From assembly GCA_019633425.1 (NCBI GenBank), contig WSUB01000222.1, forward strand, positions 1-57,295: a stretch of DNA of 57,295 nucleotides, written 5' to 3'. The first letter of the stretch is position 1. Each line of letters opens with the position of its first letter. The DNA comes from Tulasnella sp. 424 (taxonomy: Eukaryota > Basidiomycota > Agaricomycetes > Cantharellales > Tulasnellaceae). The position numbers and the translations under genes were made by a program. The notes under the pieces were generated by a model. That model was given only the letters and a program-made list of their open reading frames with translations, was not told the origin of the DNA and made no database searches. Positions 12,439-25,200 of this stretch are shown here, in pieces.

Positions 12439-12966
12439 TCGAGCGAGGCATAAGGGTAATAGTCGACGACTGGCAGAGCCTCAGCGTAAATTTGGAAATA
12501 ATGCCAAGATAGAATGCTCGGCCAGCACTTGGTTATGAGAAGTATCTTCAGGTTAGGGATAAGTGCTACCTGGAGGGTATAATCTATGCTCCAGTAAATC
12601 TACTATACCAGCTATGTACAATCGACGCAAAGTGACGTCCGAAGTGCGTTCGACATATTTTGGCATCTCCTTGGCTATATCACATGCGTCTAACAACTGT
12701 GTTTACATCAATGAGCACCTTGTGCTTCAGAAGCAAAAATCAAGCCCTCGCATGATGCAGATTAAACAAGTAAAACATGGATGCATATCAAAGAAACCGA
12801 GGAAATTACTGGCTCCGGGTTGATACACGACACGGATTAAGAGTCTAGTTTGCACAAGTACAACACTCTAAAGCATCCTGATATGTCGAACCTTCAGAGC
12901 GGCGCAAAAACAAGACGCTACAAAAGACAGGAGCACACGCGGCCAGAGTAAGCTCGGACCTGAAGC

Positions 12967-15070
12967 CTACGCGACGCGGCAGTATCCACTTACTGCCTTA
13001 ACCTCATACCGACCGAGTTTGGTGTTGCGTGTGGGATCGTCTTGCCGAAGAGGGCTGCCGAGTTTCACAAAGCGGACCGAAGTACCCGAGGTTTCAAGAT
13101 GGACCTGTGTAGTCTTGAAATCTTCCCTCTTGCTGTATATGCGACCATCCCAGGAGCTATGATCAAATGCTACACGTTCCCGCCATCGCATCGACGGCAA
13201 CGATAGCCAAGAGGGTGTCAGCCCATTCGCACCAACAAACCGGCCAGTCAGGTTAAACGGACCGACGAGAGATGCCTCAAGTGAGCCATCCGGCAACACG
13301 TTCCAGATGTTTGAGACGTCTCTATAGTTTCTATCATTTTCATCGATTGCTATCACTCCGTCCATAATGCGAAGTTCGTATTCGCTAAAATTAGACGCCA
13401 AGTTAGCTATGCACTTATCGATAAGTCTCGTCTGAAGAACTCAACGGAGGGCTCGTCCATGAATAACGAAGAGAAAGCTCCCGAGAGTTATTTCTAGCGT
13501 TCTAGCGGAATTCGTGAGATATTTTGCGGACCATACACCTAGCGAAGCACCCCACCAGACATCCAACTGGGTGCGGTTCGGTTGATGGTACAAAGCAAAC
13601 AACAAGGGCCTCTTGACGATCTACTGTGGTATCAAGTTGGTCGTAATGTTGAATACACAACGATCCCTTTAAGCTGTTGCCGTAGGTAGGGGGTCGTCCC
13701 CGCGATACGTATTGTGGCCCCGTTGTTCCATCCTCGACCACGACGCAAAGTATCCCGAGCTGCCTCCCCAGAATGGAGGGATCATACGCACGACCATGAG
13801 GAGGAACGACCTGGCGTGTCGTGATCTCCGTTGTTTGCCTCCCATCTTGTGCGTTCCGTCGTAAACCCAAAGCTTGGTCAGAAGGGAGGGTTGCGGTTGG
13901 GGTACCAGGGCTGAATGTCGTTTCCGACCTGTGGGCGGTTTAGAAAACGGAGACATAGGCCACATGTTATGCCACGAAGAACGGCTTTGTATTTCGACTC
14001 ACCAGATGGGCGTCGCGGTTTCTGTAGGCGCTTCGACCGAAGGATAATGATCGAAAAGTGCCTCTACGAAGAGATCCCAATCGCCCTTTTTGGACGAATC
14101 GAGCCGTGCAAACCACCGAAGAGCTTTTTGCCGTAGTCGGCTTCGAGCGAAAAGAAGCATTCGCTCTCGATCCCGAGACCATCCTTCGGTAAATGCGAGC
14201 TCCTCTATGGCCGCTATGAACTCTTCGCACTCGTTTCCATCTATTCCCCTGAAAACTATCTCAGATACTCCTACCGATATACGTCAGGCAGTGTAAAGGA
14301 GAAGTTAGAACAGCTACAATTCCGGATCAGCGTGTCTTACTTTCAACACTCGTCATCTTAAGAGTCAACTTGGCAGCTTTGCAGACTTTTCGGGGACAAA
14401 GAACAAGTCCGGTGGATGTGGAAGGGTTGGAACGTGTACGTCAGGCACGTGGACGGCGTATTCCGACCTAAGGCACATTATTCCCGCGCGTCGGAGCGGC
14501 GAATGCCCAGGCTTACCTTCGGCCATGTATCTTTTACCAGCAACATCCGACACTCCTACTCCACTCAGATACAGCTTCTTTAATATCAGGCAACGCGCGA
14601 TTGCCCACATAGCTCGACTCCCACCCGTCAAAGCTGCCTCCCATCAGTGACGCAGGCCCGACACCGGCTTCGAAACCGTCGCTCAAGCCGTAGATGATAT
14701 AACTCAAACTATTTAGCGACGATGGCCTTGGTCTTGAAATTTAGTCTCGGCTATAGACGGTAGCTTATGCTTACATGGCTCTGGGCGGGGCATGGTAATG
14801 GCTTGGCCGAAAAGGGGCATCTATGCAAACAGTGTCGGTACCGGTAAGCCGTTGAAGAAACCAGCTCTCGATCCATCGGGCCCCTCTCCACCTGGTGTGA
14901 GATAGATTCGATGACGGTTGGACGCCATTGGTACGAGGATTCTGTGACGTATCTTTCTTCACCTTCGCAGAAGCCCGCTGTTGGGTGCGGCTTTGTTGCT
15001 CTCTTCGTTCAAAACTCTCCCGCACGCTGCAATGACGGAAGGAGAATAACGGCGTCTCCCAATGGCGCAT
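12967..15070 (-). pseudogene. Decayed gag-like gene, copy 2
   Basis: Second copy of the minus-strand gag-like gene, in the same place within the period. The longest clean piece is the C-terminal beta-rich segment at 13401-12967 (ASNFSEYELRIMDG, NIWNVLPDGSLEA, ETSGTSVRFV). A second open piece lies at 13870-13502, a shifted capsid-like piece near 14230-14000 and the N-terminal coiled piece near 15060-14780. The motif DVAGKRYMAEGKPGHSP near 14560-14490 is cleaner than in copy 1. Frameshifts separate all the parts. This gene may be the original upstream neighbour of ags1, as ste11 is of bpl1. Confidence 0.5.
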
Positions 15071-16652
15071 TTACAACTCCCGAACTCGGAACAGCGGGCA
15101 CGAAATGCGGTAATTAGAGCGTGCTGCCCTGTGGCTTCCGGAACCAACGACGTGTTCGTCGGTAAAGGAATATCGACTGGGCGAGTTCGAGGCTACAAGG
15201 TAACTCGTTTATCGTTTATCAAGGCAATGCATTACCGGGCCCAGCCAAGAAGCTCTTGTACACCCTAAACGATCTTGTGAAAGGCAGCTCTTTGTATGGT
15301 CGTCAAACTAGCCAAGGCAAGAGGCTCACGGACACAGTCGGACATCGCTGCACCGCTGTGACCGATCTCGAAAGGCGACGATCTGCGGCTTCCTGCTCAT
15401 AGCCGTGCTGACAGTTGTGGACGGGAAAGCGAAAGCGGACTATTCCCAACGCCCGCAACTCACAGCTCTAGTAGGCGCCTAAGTTAGATGGAACGCAGGC
15501 TACACCCCAAACCCCGACCATAGCCGAGCAACGACACAATCAGACAGGTGGCAGGCGCCTCTTCGTTGATTTTCCTATGATACTCTCTACGATATTAGGA
15601 CGCGTGAAGGTCCCTCAAGGCGGGTGAGCGACCGAGAGAGATGCTCAGGCTGCCGTCCGGACTTCACGAACACCTTCGCGAAAGGTCGATCTAATGTAAA
15701 CACGCAGAGTTTCGGGTAATATGGATGGATCAAGACATTGGTGGATAATAATACTATCTGACACGACGTCTCTGTGCTTAGAGAGCCCGAAGGGGCCGCG
15801 GGTGGTGACCAGCGGGGCGCGGCGATTGAAGAAACAGAATGGATTTTGGAACGAAGTCGCAAGACACACTGCATGCGACGTCGTTTCAAGTCGACTACGT
15901 GGGGAATTTCAGACCTCGGAGGAGGGGTTAACTTGTCGCATGGTCGGCGGAAAACGAGGGGACGTTTTGCCCCCGTTGTTTATATATGTACCTCCCTCGG
16001 GCGATCTCCAGCCCGATATCACCCCTTCGAATCATGTACCCTCTGAGTCGAGCCTGAAGCCTTTGCTCGTACACCTTAACTCGTGGTGCTGCGGAGAAAG
16101 TTGCAACTGGGCGCACGACCGACGTTCGGCATCGTTCGTTCGGTGAAAGAACAAGATACGACTGCTGTAGCTGAACGTAATCTCCCAGCTAGAAGACGTG
16201 CGGCGACGATGATCGAATGTGTAACACTGTTAGTGGACGAGCTGGGCCCAATCTACCTGGCGGTTGAGGAAGGAATCCTCGGTTAACTTCGGCACGGCTA
16301 GAGAGAAACACAAAACGTCTTCACCAGGCGAACCGCCGCATTGCCAGCAATGCCCAATCGTCCTTCCCAGACGATCCATAAAATAGCTTTAGGGCTTCAC
16401 TACTGTACGCCAACGAAGGTCTAAGTGGTAAATCGAGAGGGATAGGGGACAGTGAGGCGGTCCAAGATCTCGGGTCGTTTTAGAATCAGACGTTCTGAGA
16501 TGTGCAAGGGTCTGCCATTCGATCGGTGGCTTGAAATCAATAGCTTGGCAACGTAGAGCCCCACCGCGCCAGCTGGTAGCGTATACCCCGGTGCAAGGAC
16601 AAGGCGGACTGCCGTATGACTCCTCGACGGCGAAAAGGTACAAGGACTCGCC

Positions 16653-16660
16653 TATATAAA
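16653..16660 (+). promoter_or_regulatory. TATA box of coiled-coil gene copy 3
   Basis: TATATAAA, same context and spacing as in the other three copies. Confidence 0.65.
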
Positions 16661-16801
16661 GTGGCTCTGGGACACGGTACTGTTCTCGCAACTTAAGACG
16701 TTCGTGCCCCCGCTTGACTTCTTTGCCTCGACACCTCCAATAGTTCCATCATCCTCTCATCCTCTATCTCTTTTATACTCACCAACCCATTCAATCTCGG
16801 C

Positions 16802-17755
16802 ATGTTCTTCAAGGTCTTCTCAAGCCTCTCGACCCGCAAGCCCGCGGGTCCTACCACCCCCTTCGACCAGCCGCCCTCAAAGCTTAGAGGAGCGGTTCAA
16901 AGCATCCTCAAAGCTCTCAATTTGCGTCGTTCGACGCCAACGGTACTTTCGAATCCGTGGCTTGAATGTCCCTAGTTCGCGTCTAACTGATACCCTCCCC
17001 TCGTTTAGCACCCCTCGACTGAAACCAAAAACGCCAAGATTATCATCACGTCTGCGGTTCCCTTGAAGACTGCTACGCCCTCAACTACCGCTAGCTTGGC
17101 ACCACTGGCTAGCATCTCACCTCTCTTCGCGGCGCAAGGCGCGAAGTCGTCTACCACACCTACAACAGCTTTCTCCGGCCCTGATTCCCCCGACATGATC
17201 ACGGCCAGCAGAGACCGGGCCGAGCTCGAGGCCGCCATCGCCCAACTCAAACGGCAAGAGGCCCACCAAGCCCGGGTCCTTAAAAAGCTCGAAGACATGG
17301 TCTCAGCCGGCGTCGAGAAATTCCTCAGCCAGCGCGACGAGGAAGTCGCGGCTCGGAGACTGGCAGAAGACCGACTGGCGGCGGAGATTGTTCGTCGGAA
17401 GAGGGCGGAGGAGTGGTTGGAGCAGGAGCAGGACCGGTGCTGGGACGCCGAGTACGAGGCGGGAAAGGTCTTCCGAGACCTGGAGGAGCTGAGGAAGAAG
17501 AAGGAAGCAATTGAAAGGAAGATCGACGACCTGGAACGTCGTTCCGACTTCCTCGCTCCTGACTTGGTCCAGGAGGCGCTGGAGCGACTGGGATTCGCCC
17601 ACGTTTGCGATCCCGACCAGTGCCCGATGCCTGGATCGTGCCTCCCTCTCTTCCTGGAGGAAGTATACACGAGCGTCGTACTACGTGACGCGGGGATAGC
17701 TGGAAGGTCAGCGGCCGGGTATTATACTTTCAACGACTCTGAAGATGAAGACTGA
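16802..17755 (+). CDS. Coiled-coil protein of the element, copy 3
   Basis: Exons 16802-16942 and 17009-17755, same intron position; spliced product 295 aa. The N-terminus MFFKVFSSLSTRKP, the coiled coil and the acidic FNDSEDED tail match copy 1. Differences cluster in the Ser/Thr/Pro-rich linker, where extra residues (FSGPDSPDM) occur, and at charged positions in the coil (for example EEVAARRLAEDR). The last ~100 residues match copy 1 almost exactly, while copy 2 differs there. Function unknown; it lies head to tail upstream of ags1. Confidence 0.75.
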
Positions 17756-18805
17756 TTAGGTTCGTGTCCTTCCCTCCCTTCGAGTATGTCTTTGTCGCGA
17801 TGGCTGACCGAGCGCTCGTTCTCTTTCCACAGACTCGCTCAAGGTCTTCAAGCCCATTCGGACTCTTTTCTTTCCCCTCTTTCTCTTTTCTTCCTCTTTC
17901 CTTTGCCTCCTTTCCTTTCTCGTAGACTGTATTGGACTCTTTCCTCCCCCAGTAACTCGGTTTTGATTCGGCTCCAACATCCCAAGCCTTCACGGACTTG
18001 CTTTCTCGTCTCCTTCTTCTCTTCTCGGTTCTCGTGTACTCTTTTCTTTATTGTTTCTGTCTTCTTCTGTGTTTCTTTGTATCCCATCAAGCCTCGGTTT
18101 CTCATTGATATCTATTCTCGCGATCCGGCAAGTGGTTTGTGTTTCCAATGTTATTCGGTTTCCTGGTTGGCCCTCGAGGATGAACTTGATTCGCTGAGTC
18201 TGAAGCCTTGGAGTGCGCCTATCGATCGTTTCTGTCGATGATCATGTGAGGTCCTTCAACGAAGTGGGATTGCTTGGCAGGTAGGGCAGTCCGTTCAAAC
18301 GCATTTGGGTGACGAGTCTCCACGTTGTTTCATCACGTCGCAGATGGATTCATTTCAAAACGCACGCGTCTGCGTCGCACTTGTTCTAAGGGTCGTTCAC
18401 AGATCGGCCGCAGTAAACCCATGGCAACGACCACCGGTCATCGCCCCGGCTCGGTCTCGTTCATCACACAGCACTGGCAGACGCTCAAGCTTATATGTAA
18501 AGTCGTTTTTAAGAAAGAGAAGTCGGTGAATACCCAATTGCGCAAGCGCGCTTCCCTCGTGGCAAAGTAAAAAGCGTTCATTTCTTCACATCGGGCCAAA
18601 AAAGGAACGGAGATTCGACGCTCCGCAATCGAGACTCCAGGGGAAGTGGCTGCTCCTCGTGGATGGGGTTTGTGCCCCGTTGCGCGAAGCATGGAATTTC
18701 ATCGTGCCGAACAAGACGAGTCAAGCGGGGACGTCGTTGTGCGCTGGCGTAAAGGAAGAGACATTGGAAGGTCAGGGTCGCTTCCCTTGCACATGTGCCT
18801 TGCGC

Positions 18806-19260
18806 GGTGCTTGTCTCCCGACAACGTTCAACGCATTGACCGCAATGAAGACAACAGAAAAGACAATATGTTATGTATGCAATGCGTCTATATAGAGAGA
18901 GCAGGGTGCGGGATGCGTCCGGGTTCTGCTACGAGAGAGCAGGCCAGTGGAACGGGGATTACCAATTTGAAACTCCGCTTAAAATTGGGTGGCAGTCCAG
19001 GCCGTAACGGAATTTCCGCTGCTGCCGACAGCTCCCACTCTCTTCCCATCAAAAACCCGTCCCATCCACTCACTCACTTTCCCCCTTGCAACTTTCGCTC
19101 AGGCCAGCGACGAGCCTCTCTCTTTCTCTCTACCTCGTCGCACACTCTCTCATTCCTCCTGCATCCACCAAACTCTATCTATTCTCTCAATCCTAGACGT
19201 CTCCCATTTATAGAAAAAGAACGCCAGCAACCCATTTCCCTCTTTGCATCGTTTGCAAGC
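18806..19260 (+). promoter_or_regulatory. ags1 promoter and leader
   Basis: This is the 455 bases between the end of the coiled-coil core and the ags1 ATG. It has a TATATAGAGA box near 18889-18898 and a CT-rich stretch (about 19075-19160) just before the coding region, as is usual in fungal core promoters. Two decayed duplicates of this same stretch lie after cores 1 and 2, which marks 18806 as the boundary between element and native promoter. The transcription start cannot be fixed from sequence alone. Confidence 0.6.
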
Positions 19261-22200
19261 ATGGACGACATGCACCACCCCCCGCCGCGACGGCGGTCAT
19301 CTTCACCACCAGCAACAGCTGGCATCCACCAGCTACTATCTATCGCTGTCCTCTCTTCTCTCGTTTTGCTCGCCACCACTTTCCTTCCGACTGCCAGCGC
19401 GATGCGTTACATGGACAACCTCACCGACTACAACATCAATTCCAACCAAAACGCACAAACCGTCCTCGACTACGATTCGGTCAGACCCAGCGGCAAGTAC
19501 ACCCCGTCACCCCAAAACTGGAGATCGCTCCCAACCTACACCCTGCTCCTCGACAAGTTCGCCGACGGTGACCCGAGCAACAACGACTATTTTGGAACCC
19601 TCTTCGAACATGACCACAGGGAGCTCAACTTCCGCTACGGTGGTGACTTGAAAGGTCTGGAAGACAAGTTGGATTACATCCAGGGCATGGGCATCGGAGC
19701 TATCTACATCGCCGGTACTCCCTTCCTCAACATGCCTTGGCAAGCAGACAGTAAGTTACCCCCTTCTGGCGCCCCGCCCTCCCAATCCCCTCATCGCTCA
19801 TGCTTTCTTCTCCCGAAAAGGTTACTCCGCTATCGACTTCTCTCTTCTCGATCCTCACTGGGGTACAATCGACGACTGGCGCAACTTCATCGACGCTGTC
19901 CACGCCAAGGGACTGTACCTCATCGTCGACTTTACCGTCGGTACCATGGGTGACTTTATCGCGTGGAAAGGCTACGAAAACTCCTCCGCGCCCTTCTCCC
20001 TCTCGGAATACGACGCCGTCTGGAAGCACCCCAAGTACGCTCCATGGGGAATCGACGAGTACCAGGACTTCAAGATCGCCAACACCTACAACTCCTCTTG
20101 CACGCTCCCCACCATGTGGCTCGAAAACGGTACCCTCTACGACATCGGTGTTACTGGCTGCTACGCCTCCGAGTTCGATCAGTACGGAGACATGGAGGCT
20201 TTCGGTGTCCATCCCGATTGTGAGCCTTTTTTTCCTGTTTCGTTTTCGTTTTCACGTAAACTTTATCGCACACACCGCAACTAACCCAAACACACACACA
20301 CCTTGCGTCGAAAAATAGATGAACGTCAGCTGTCCAAGTTCGCTTCCGTGCAAGACCGTCTCAGAGAATGGAATCCCAACGTCATGGCCAAGATCCAGAA
20401 GTTCTCGTGCATGGCGATCAAGGCTCTCGACTTTGACGGTATTCGTATCGACAAGGCTACCCAGGTCACCCTCGAGGCTCTGTCCCAGTGGACCACGCAC
20501 ACTCACCAGTGCGCCGCTGCGGTCGGAAAGAACAACTTTTTCATCCCTGGTGAAGTCACTGGTGGCAACGGTTTCGGTTCGCTCTACTACGGACGTGGTC
20601 GCATGCCTACTCAACTCCCAGCTGGATTCACCGAAGCCAGTCAGGTCAAGCCCACGGACTCGCAGTATTTCCTCCGCGACGTTGGCCAGATCTCGCTCGA
20701 CGCCGTCGCATTCCACTACTCCATCTACCGCGGTCTCTCCCGTTTCCTCGGCATGGACGGTAACCTGCAAGTCGCCTACGACGTCGACGTCAACTTTGTC
20801 TCGGCTTGGAACCAGATCTTCATCGACAACGACATGATCAACTACAACACTGGAGTCATCGACCCGAAGCACATGTACGGCATGACCAATTTCGATATCT
20901 TCCGGTGGCCGAGTTTGGTCAATGGTACGCAGAGGCAGATGTTGGGCACGTTTATCACGTCGCTTGTCATGCCTGGTATTCCGCTCGTGTATTACGGAGA
21001 GGAGCAAGGGTTCTATCTTTACGATAACGGCGCTTCCAATTATCTTTTCGGGTGAGTGGAACTTCGAGCCTAATAGACGTAAGAATGCGTTATTGACCGC
21101 ACGGATTTTCCCCTCTTTCTAGTCGTCAACCCATGACATCCAACACTGCCTGGCAGACTCACGGATGCTACAAGCTCGGCTCCGAGCAATACTTCAATAT
21201 GCCCCTCGAACGCTCGCTTCTCGGCTGCAAGGACGACTGGAACAGCTTGGACCACTTCGACCCCACCTCCGCTCCTTACCGTCAAATGGCCCACTTTATG
21301 TACATCCGCAAGCACTATCCTTCCCTGCAAGACGGCTTCAACTTGGTTCAGCGTTACAGCAACACCTACAAGATCGAGTTGCCCGGTTCCAACGGCGTTC
21401 AGACCGAAGTTGGCTTCTGGTCCGTCACAAGGAGTTTCCTCGACTCGCAGCTCACCACGGGGAACGTTACGGATACTCAGCCCATCTGGCTTCTTTATAC
21501 CAACGAGAACCAGACCAAGACGTATACCATCGACTGTACGTCGGCGGATTGGATCATTTCGCCTTATCCTGAGGGAACCGTCGTCCGCAATCTTTTCTAT
21601 CCCTTTGATACCATCACTCTCTCTCACTCCCTCGATCCATTCAACGCGGATGGCAAGGCTCCTTACACCGGTTGCGTTCCCTCCATCACTTTCGATGCTT
21701 ACGGTTTCAAGGCCTACGTCCCCGTCGCTGATTGGCTCGACCCCCCGCCGGCACTGACCAAGTTCACTCCCGGCCACGATGCACGTCTTCAGGCCGAGCA
21801 AGGAGACACCAACGCTACGACCGTCGACATCGCGTTCGAGTACAACACCGCGATGAATTGCGACTGGATAACTCAGAATTTGAAGATCGAAGTTGCGAGT
21901 TCTGGGCAAGGTGGAACCCCGACGATCCGAACCGGCTCGGTGAACTGCCAGGCGTTGACGAACCAGCCTGTGTCTTACCTCTCCGGAGATACCTTTAGCA
22001 CCTGGAGGTGGTCGGCTACTTTGGACAACGTTCCCGACGGCATCATCCGCTTCACCTTGACCAACGTCCCTGTTAACGGAAGCACCACTCGTACCACTGG
22101 ACGGACGGATCGTCTGATGATCCGCAAAGGATCTCGCTCCAATGTCATGGTCTTCCCGACAAGCGACTACGATGCTACGGCTTTCGCGTACGCCAATAAC

Positions 22201-25200
22201 CAGTTCTCGTTCACGCACAAGGCGTTTGGTGCGGACACGTTCAGGTATTCGTGGAATTTCGGCAAGAATTGGACGGACTGGACTGCGATTGAGACGACGA
22301 CGACGATTCCCGCGTCGACGTTTGATCATGATGATGATATGTTCTGGGAGGGTGCGCACATTATGGTGCAATGTGAGTGCTCTGTTGTGGCGTTTGCTAT
22401 TGGATGAAGTGCTGACTTGACCGTTTCCCTCTTTTAGACTGGAGTGCTTTCTCTGCCTCTGCCTACACCGTTGTTCATTCCGACTATGGCTACAGCACTC
22501 CCCGTCGTGTCCCGCAGTTCCTCGCTCGCGGTCCTTACAACGAGTGGGGCTTCGACAAGGGCTTGACCAACCAGTTCGACCATCGTACCGACGGCAAGTG
22601 GGAGTTGGAGATTATGGCTACTTGGCCTTCGTACATCCAGCTCAACGTTTTTGGCAACGACGATTACTTCTACGGAGACACGGACGGAGATGGTATCATG
22701 GAACGTCTTCCACCAAACTCGGTCGCGCCCAACTACCTGAACATGTCCGCCCCGCCGTGGCCGTACCTCTCCTGGGCATTGGTCGTCGACGATTCGAATC
22801 TCAGCTGGAGCCTCGAGCCTCGTGGACAGTCTTGGATTGGTGCCGCCATGTACGCCATGCTTCTCGCCATCCCAATCTTCACCGCTACCCTCGCCTGTCT
22901 CATCTTCAAGTGGTCGTTCTACGGTATCAAAATCAACCAGTACGGTATGCAGCCCAAGGAGTCGTACTTCCCCGTCCTCGGTAGTGTCTTTGGTCATAAG
23001 GAAAAAGGAGATGCCACTCCGACGACGGAAAAGTTTCACGATGCGAAGCCTTACACCGGTCAAATGGTTGGATGGCCCGAGGTTCCCGACAAGCGCCGCA
23101 AAGTCATTATCGCCACCTTGGAATATGAAATCATCGACTGGAAGTTGAAGGTCAAGATTGGTGGTCTTGGTGTCATGTCTTCGCTCATGGGCAAAGCCAT
23201 GACGGACGTCGACTTGATCTGGGTCGTCCCTAAAGTCAAGGATTTGGAGTACCCCGCCGGTGACCCCGCTGAGCCGATCGAGGTTATCATCTTTGGAGAA
23301 CCATACCTCATCGAAGTCGAGACCCACGTCTTAGACAACATCACCTACGTTATTCTCGACAGTCCCGTCTTCCGCGCTCAAACCAAGGCCGATCCTTACC
23401 CCGCTCGCATGGACGATCTCAGCTCGGCTATCTTCTACTCGACTTGGAACCAGGCTATCGCCGCTACGATCAAGAGGTATCCTCTCGTTGACATTTATCA
23501 CATTAACGGTCAGTCGAATGTTTTTTCCAGTATGAGGGTGTTTTTTTCCCTAGGTTTCTGACTTTCGCGACTTGTGTGCAGATTACCACGGTGCTTTGGC
23601 TCCTCTGTATCTCTTGCCCAAGGTCCTTCCTGTTTGCTTGTCCCTTCACAACGCCGAGTTCCAAGGTCTTTGGCCGCTTCGAACCAAGGAGGAGATGAAG
23701 GAAGTCTGTTCCGCTTTCAACTTGAGCAAGGAAGTCTGCACAAAGGTGCGCGTTTGTCGCTTAGCTCTTCGTTGTTCAACGACAGCTGATATGGCTTCGA
23801 CCCGCTTCTAGTATGTTCAATTCGGTAACACGTTCAACTTGTTGCACGCCGCCGCCTCCTTCATCAGCGTCCATCAAAAGTCCATCGGTGTTGCTGGTGT
23901 ATCAGACAAGGTAGGCGGTGTCGTTGAATGGGTGATTGATATTCAAGCGCTAATCAACTTTCGCGCCTCTTTAGTACGGCAAACGTTCCTGGGCTCGCTA
24001 CCCCGCTCTCTGGACTCTCAAGCACGTCGATTCTCTGCCCAACCCGGATCCTAGTGACATTGCCGCTCTCGACGAACAAAAGATCGACGTCAAGGACATT
24101 CAGGTCGACGCTGCGGCCGAGGCTCAGCGACCGGAACACAAGCGGCAGGCACAAGAGTGGGCTGGCATCGCGCAAGACCCCAATGCCGATCTCTTCGTGT
24201 TCGTCGGTCGTTGGTCCAAGCAAAAAGGTGTCGATCTCATCGCCGATATCATGCCAACGTTGCTCCCCAAGAAAACCTCCATTCAGATCATCTGCGTCGG
24301 TCCCGTCATCGACTTGTATGGTCGCTTCGCTGCTGAAAAGCTCGCCCGTCTCATGGAAATGTACCCCGATCGCGTCTACTCCAAGCCCGAATTCACTGCC
24401 CTCCCTCCCTTCCTCTTCAGTGGTGCCGACTTCGCTCTTATCCCCTCTCGTGACGAACCTTTCGGTTTGGTCGCTGTCGAATTCGGTCGCAAGGGTGCTC
24501 TCGGTGTCGGTAGTCGATTGGGTGGTCTTGGTCTGATGCCCGGTTGGTGGTTCCCCGTGGAATCGAGCTCGACTCAACACATGCTTTCGCAATTCGGCAA
24601 GACTATCAAGCTGGCTCTCAAGTCTACGGAAGAAGAACGTGCTATCCTTCGTGCTCGCTCCGCCGTGCAACGCTTCCCCGTCGTTGAGTGGCGTCAAAAG
24701 ACAGAGGACTTCCATCGTCGTAGTATCACCACCAGTCGCACGATCGCGGGCACCAACGCATTCTCCGAAGTCGACTGCGATGGATCAGGTGCACGACCAA
24801 TCGGCATGGACTCAGACTGGACACCGGAACAAAAGGGAGAGCTGCAGGAACCTGATTGGGACGCAAGGAGTGTCAGGAGCACGGCATCACGAAGCAACGG
24901 TCAATTGGGCGGCGGCAACGGGTTACTTGGTGTACCAAGACCTAATCACGGTCCTCGTTCAAGCACTTCTTCCTTCCAGACCGACGTATCAGAGGATGAT
25001 TATCGCTCCGACGACCCGAACAGTCCCTATGGCCAACCGCAACAACAACCACAAGCCGGATTCGGTAACTTCTTGAACAAGGCTAACAAGCAAATCGCGA
25101 AAGATCAGCGACACGTCGGCGATCCATTCCTGGATGGAACCCCAGCGACACCTACCCGACCTTTCGGTAGCCACTCTCGCGTCTCGTCTGTCGAATCCAT

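Larger units (their letters stand above)
15099..18805 (+). mobile_element. Coiled-coil element core, copy 3
   Basis: Third core, 7192 bases after copy 2. It shares the 321-base deletion with copy 1 (junction 15417-15421) and by eye is nearly identical to copy 1 over the first kilobase. Yet the ags1 promoter that follows it is the intact one, while those after copies 1 and 2 are decayed. The right edge (TGCCTTGCGC) lies 455 bases before the ags1 start codon, so this core forms the distal promoter of a working gene. The conserved TTGCGCAAGCGCGC block is at 18538-18551. Confidence 0.6.

Noticed and set aside
21070..22371. A 433-codon minus-strand open frame inside ags1
   Set aside because: It is the shadow of a GC-rich ags1 exon with strong codon bias; no family motif is visible.
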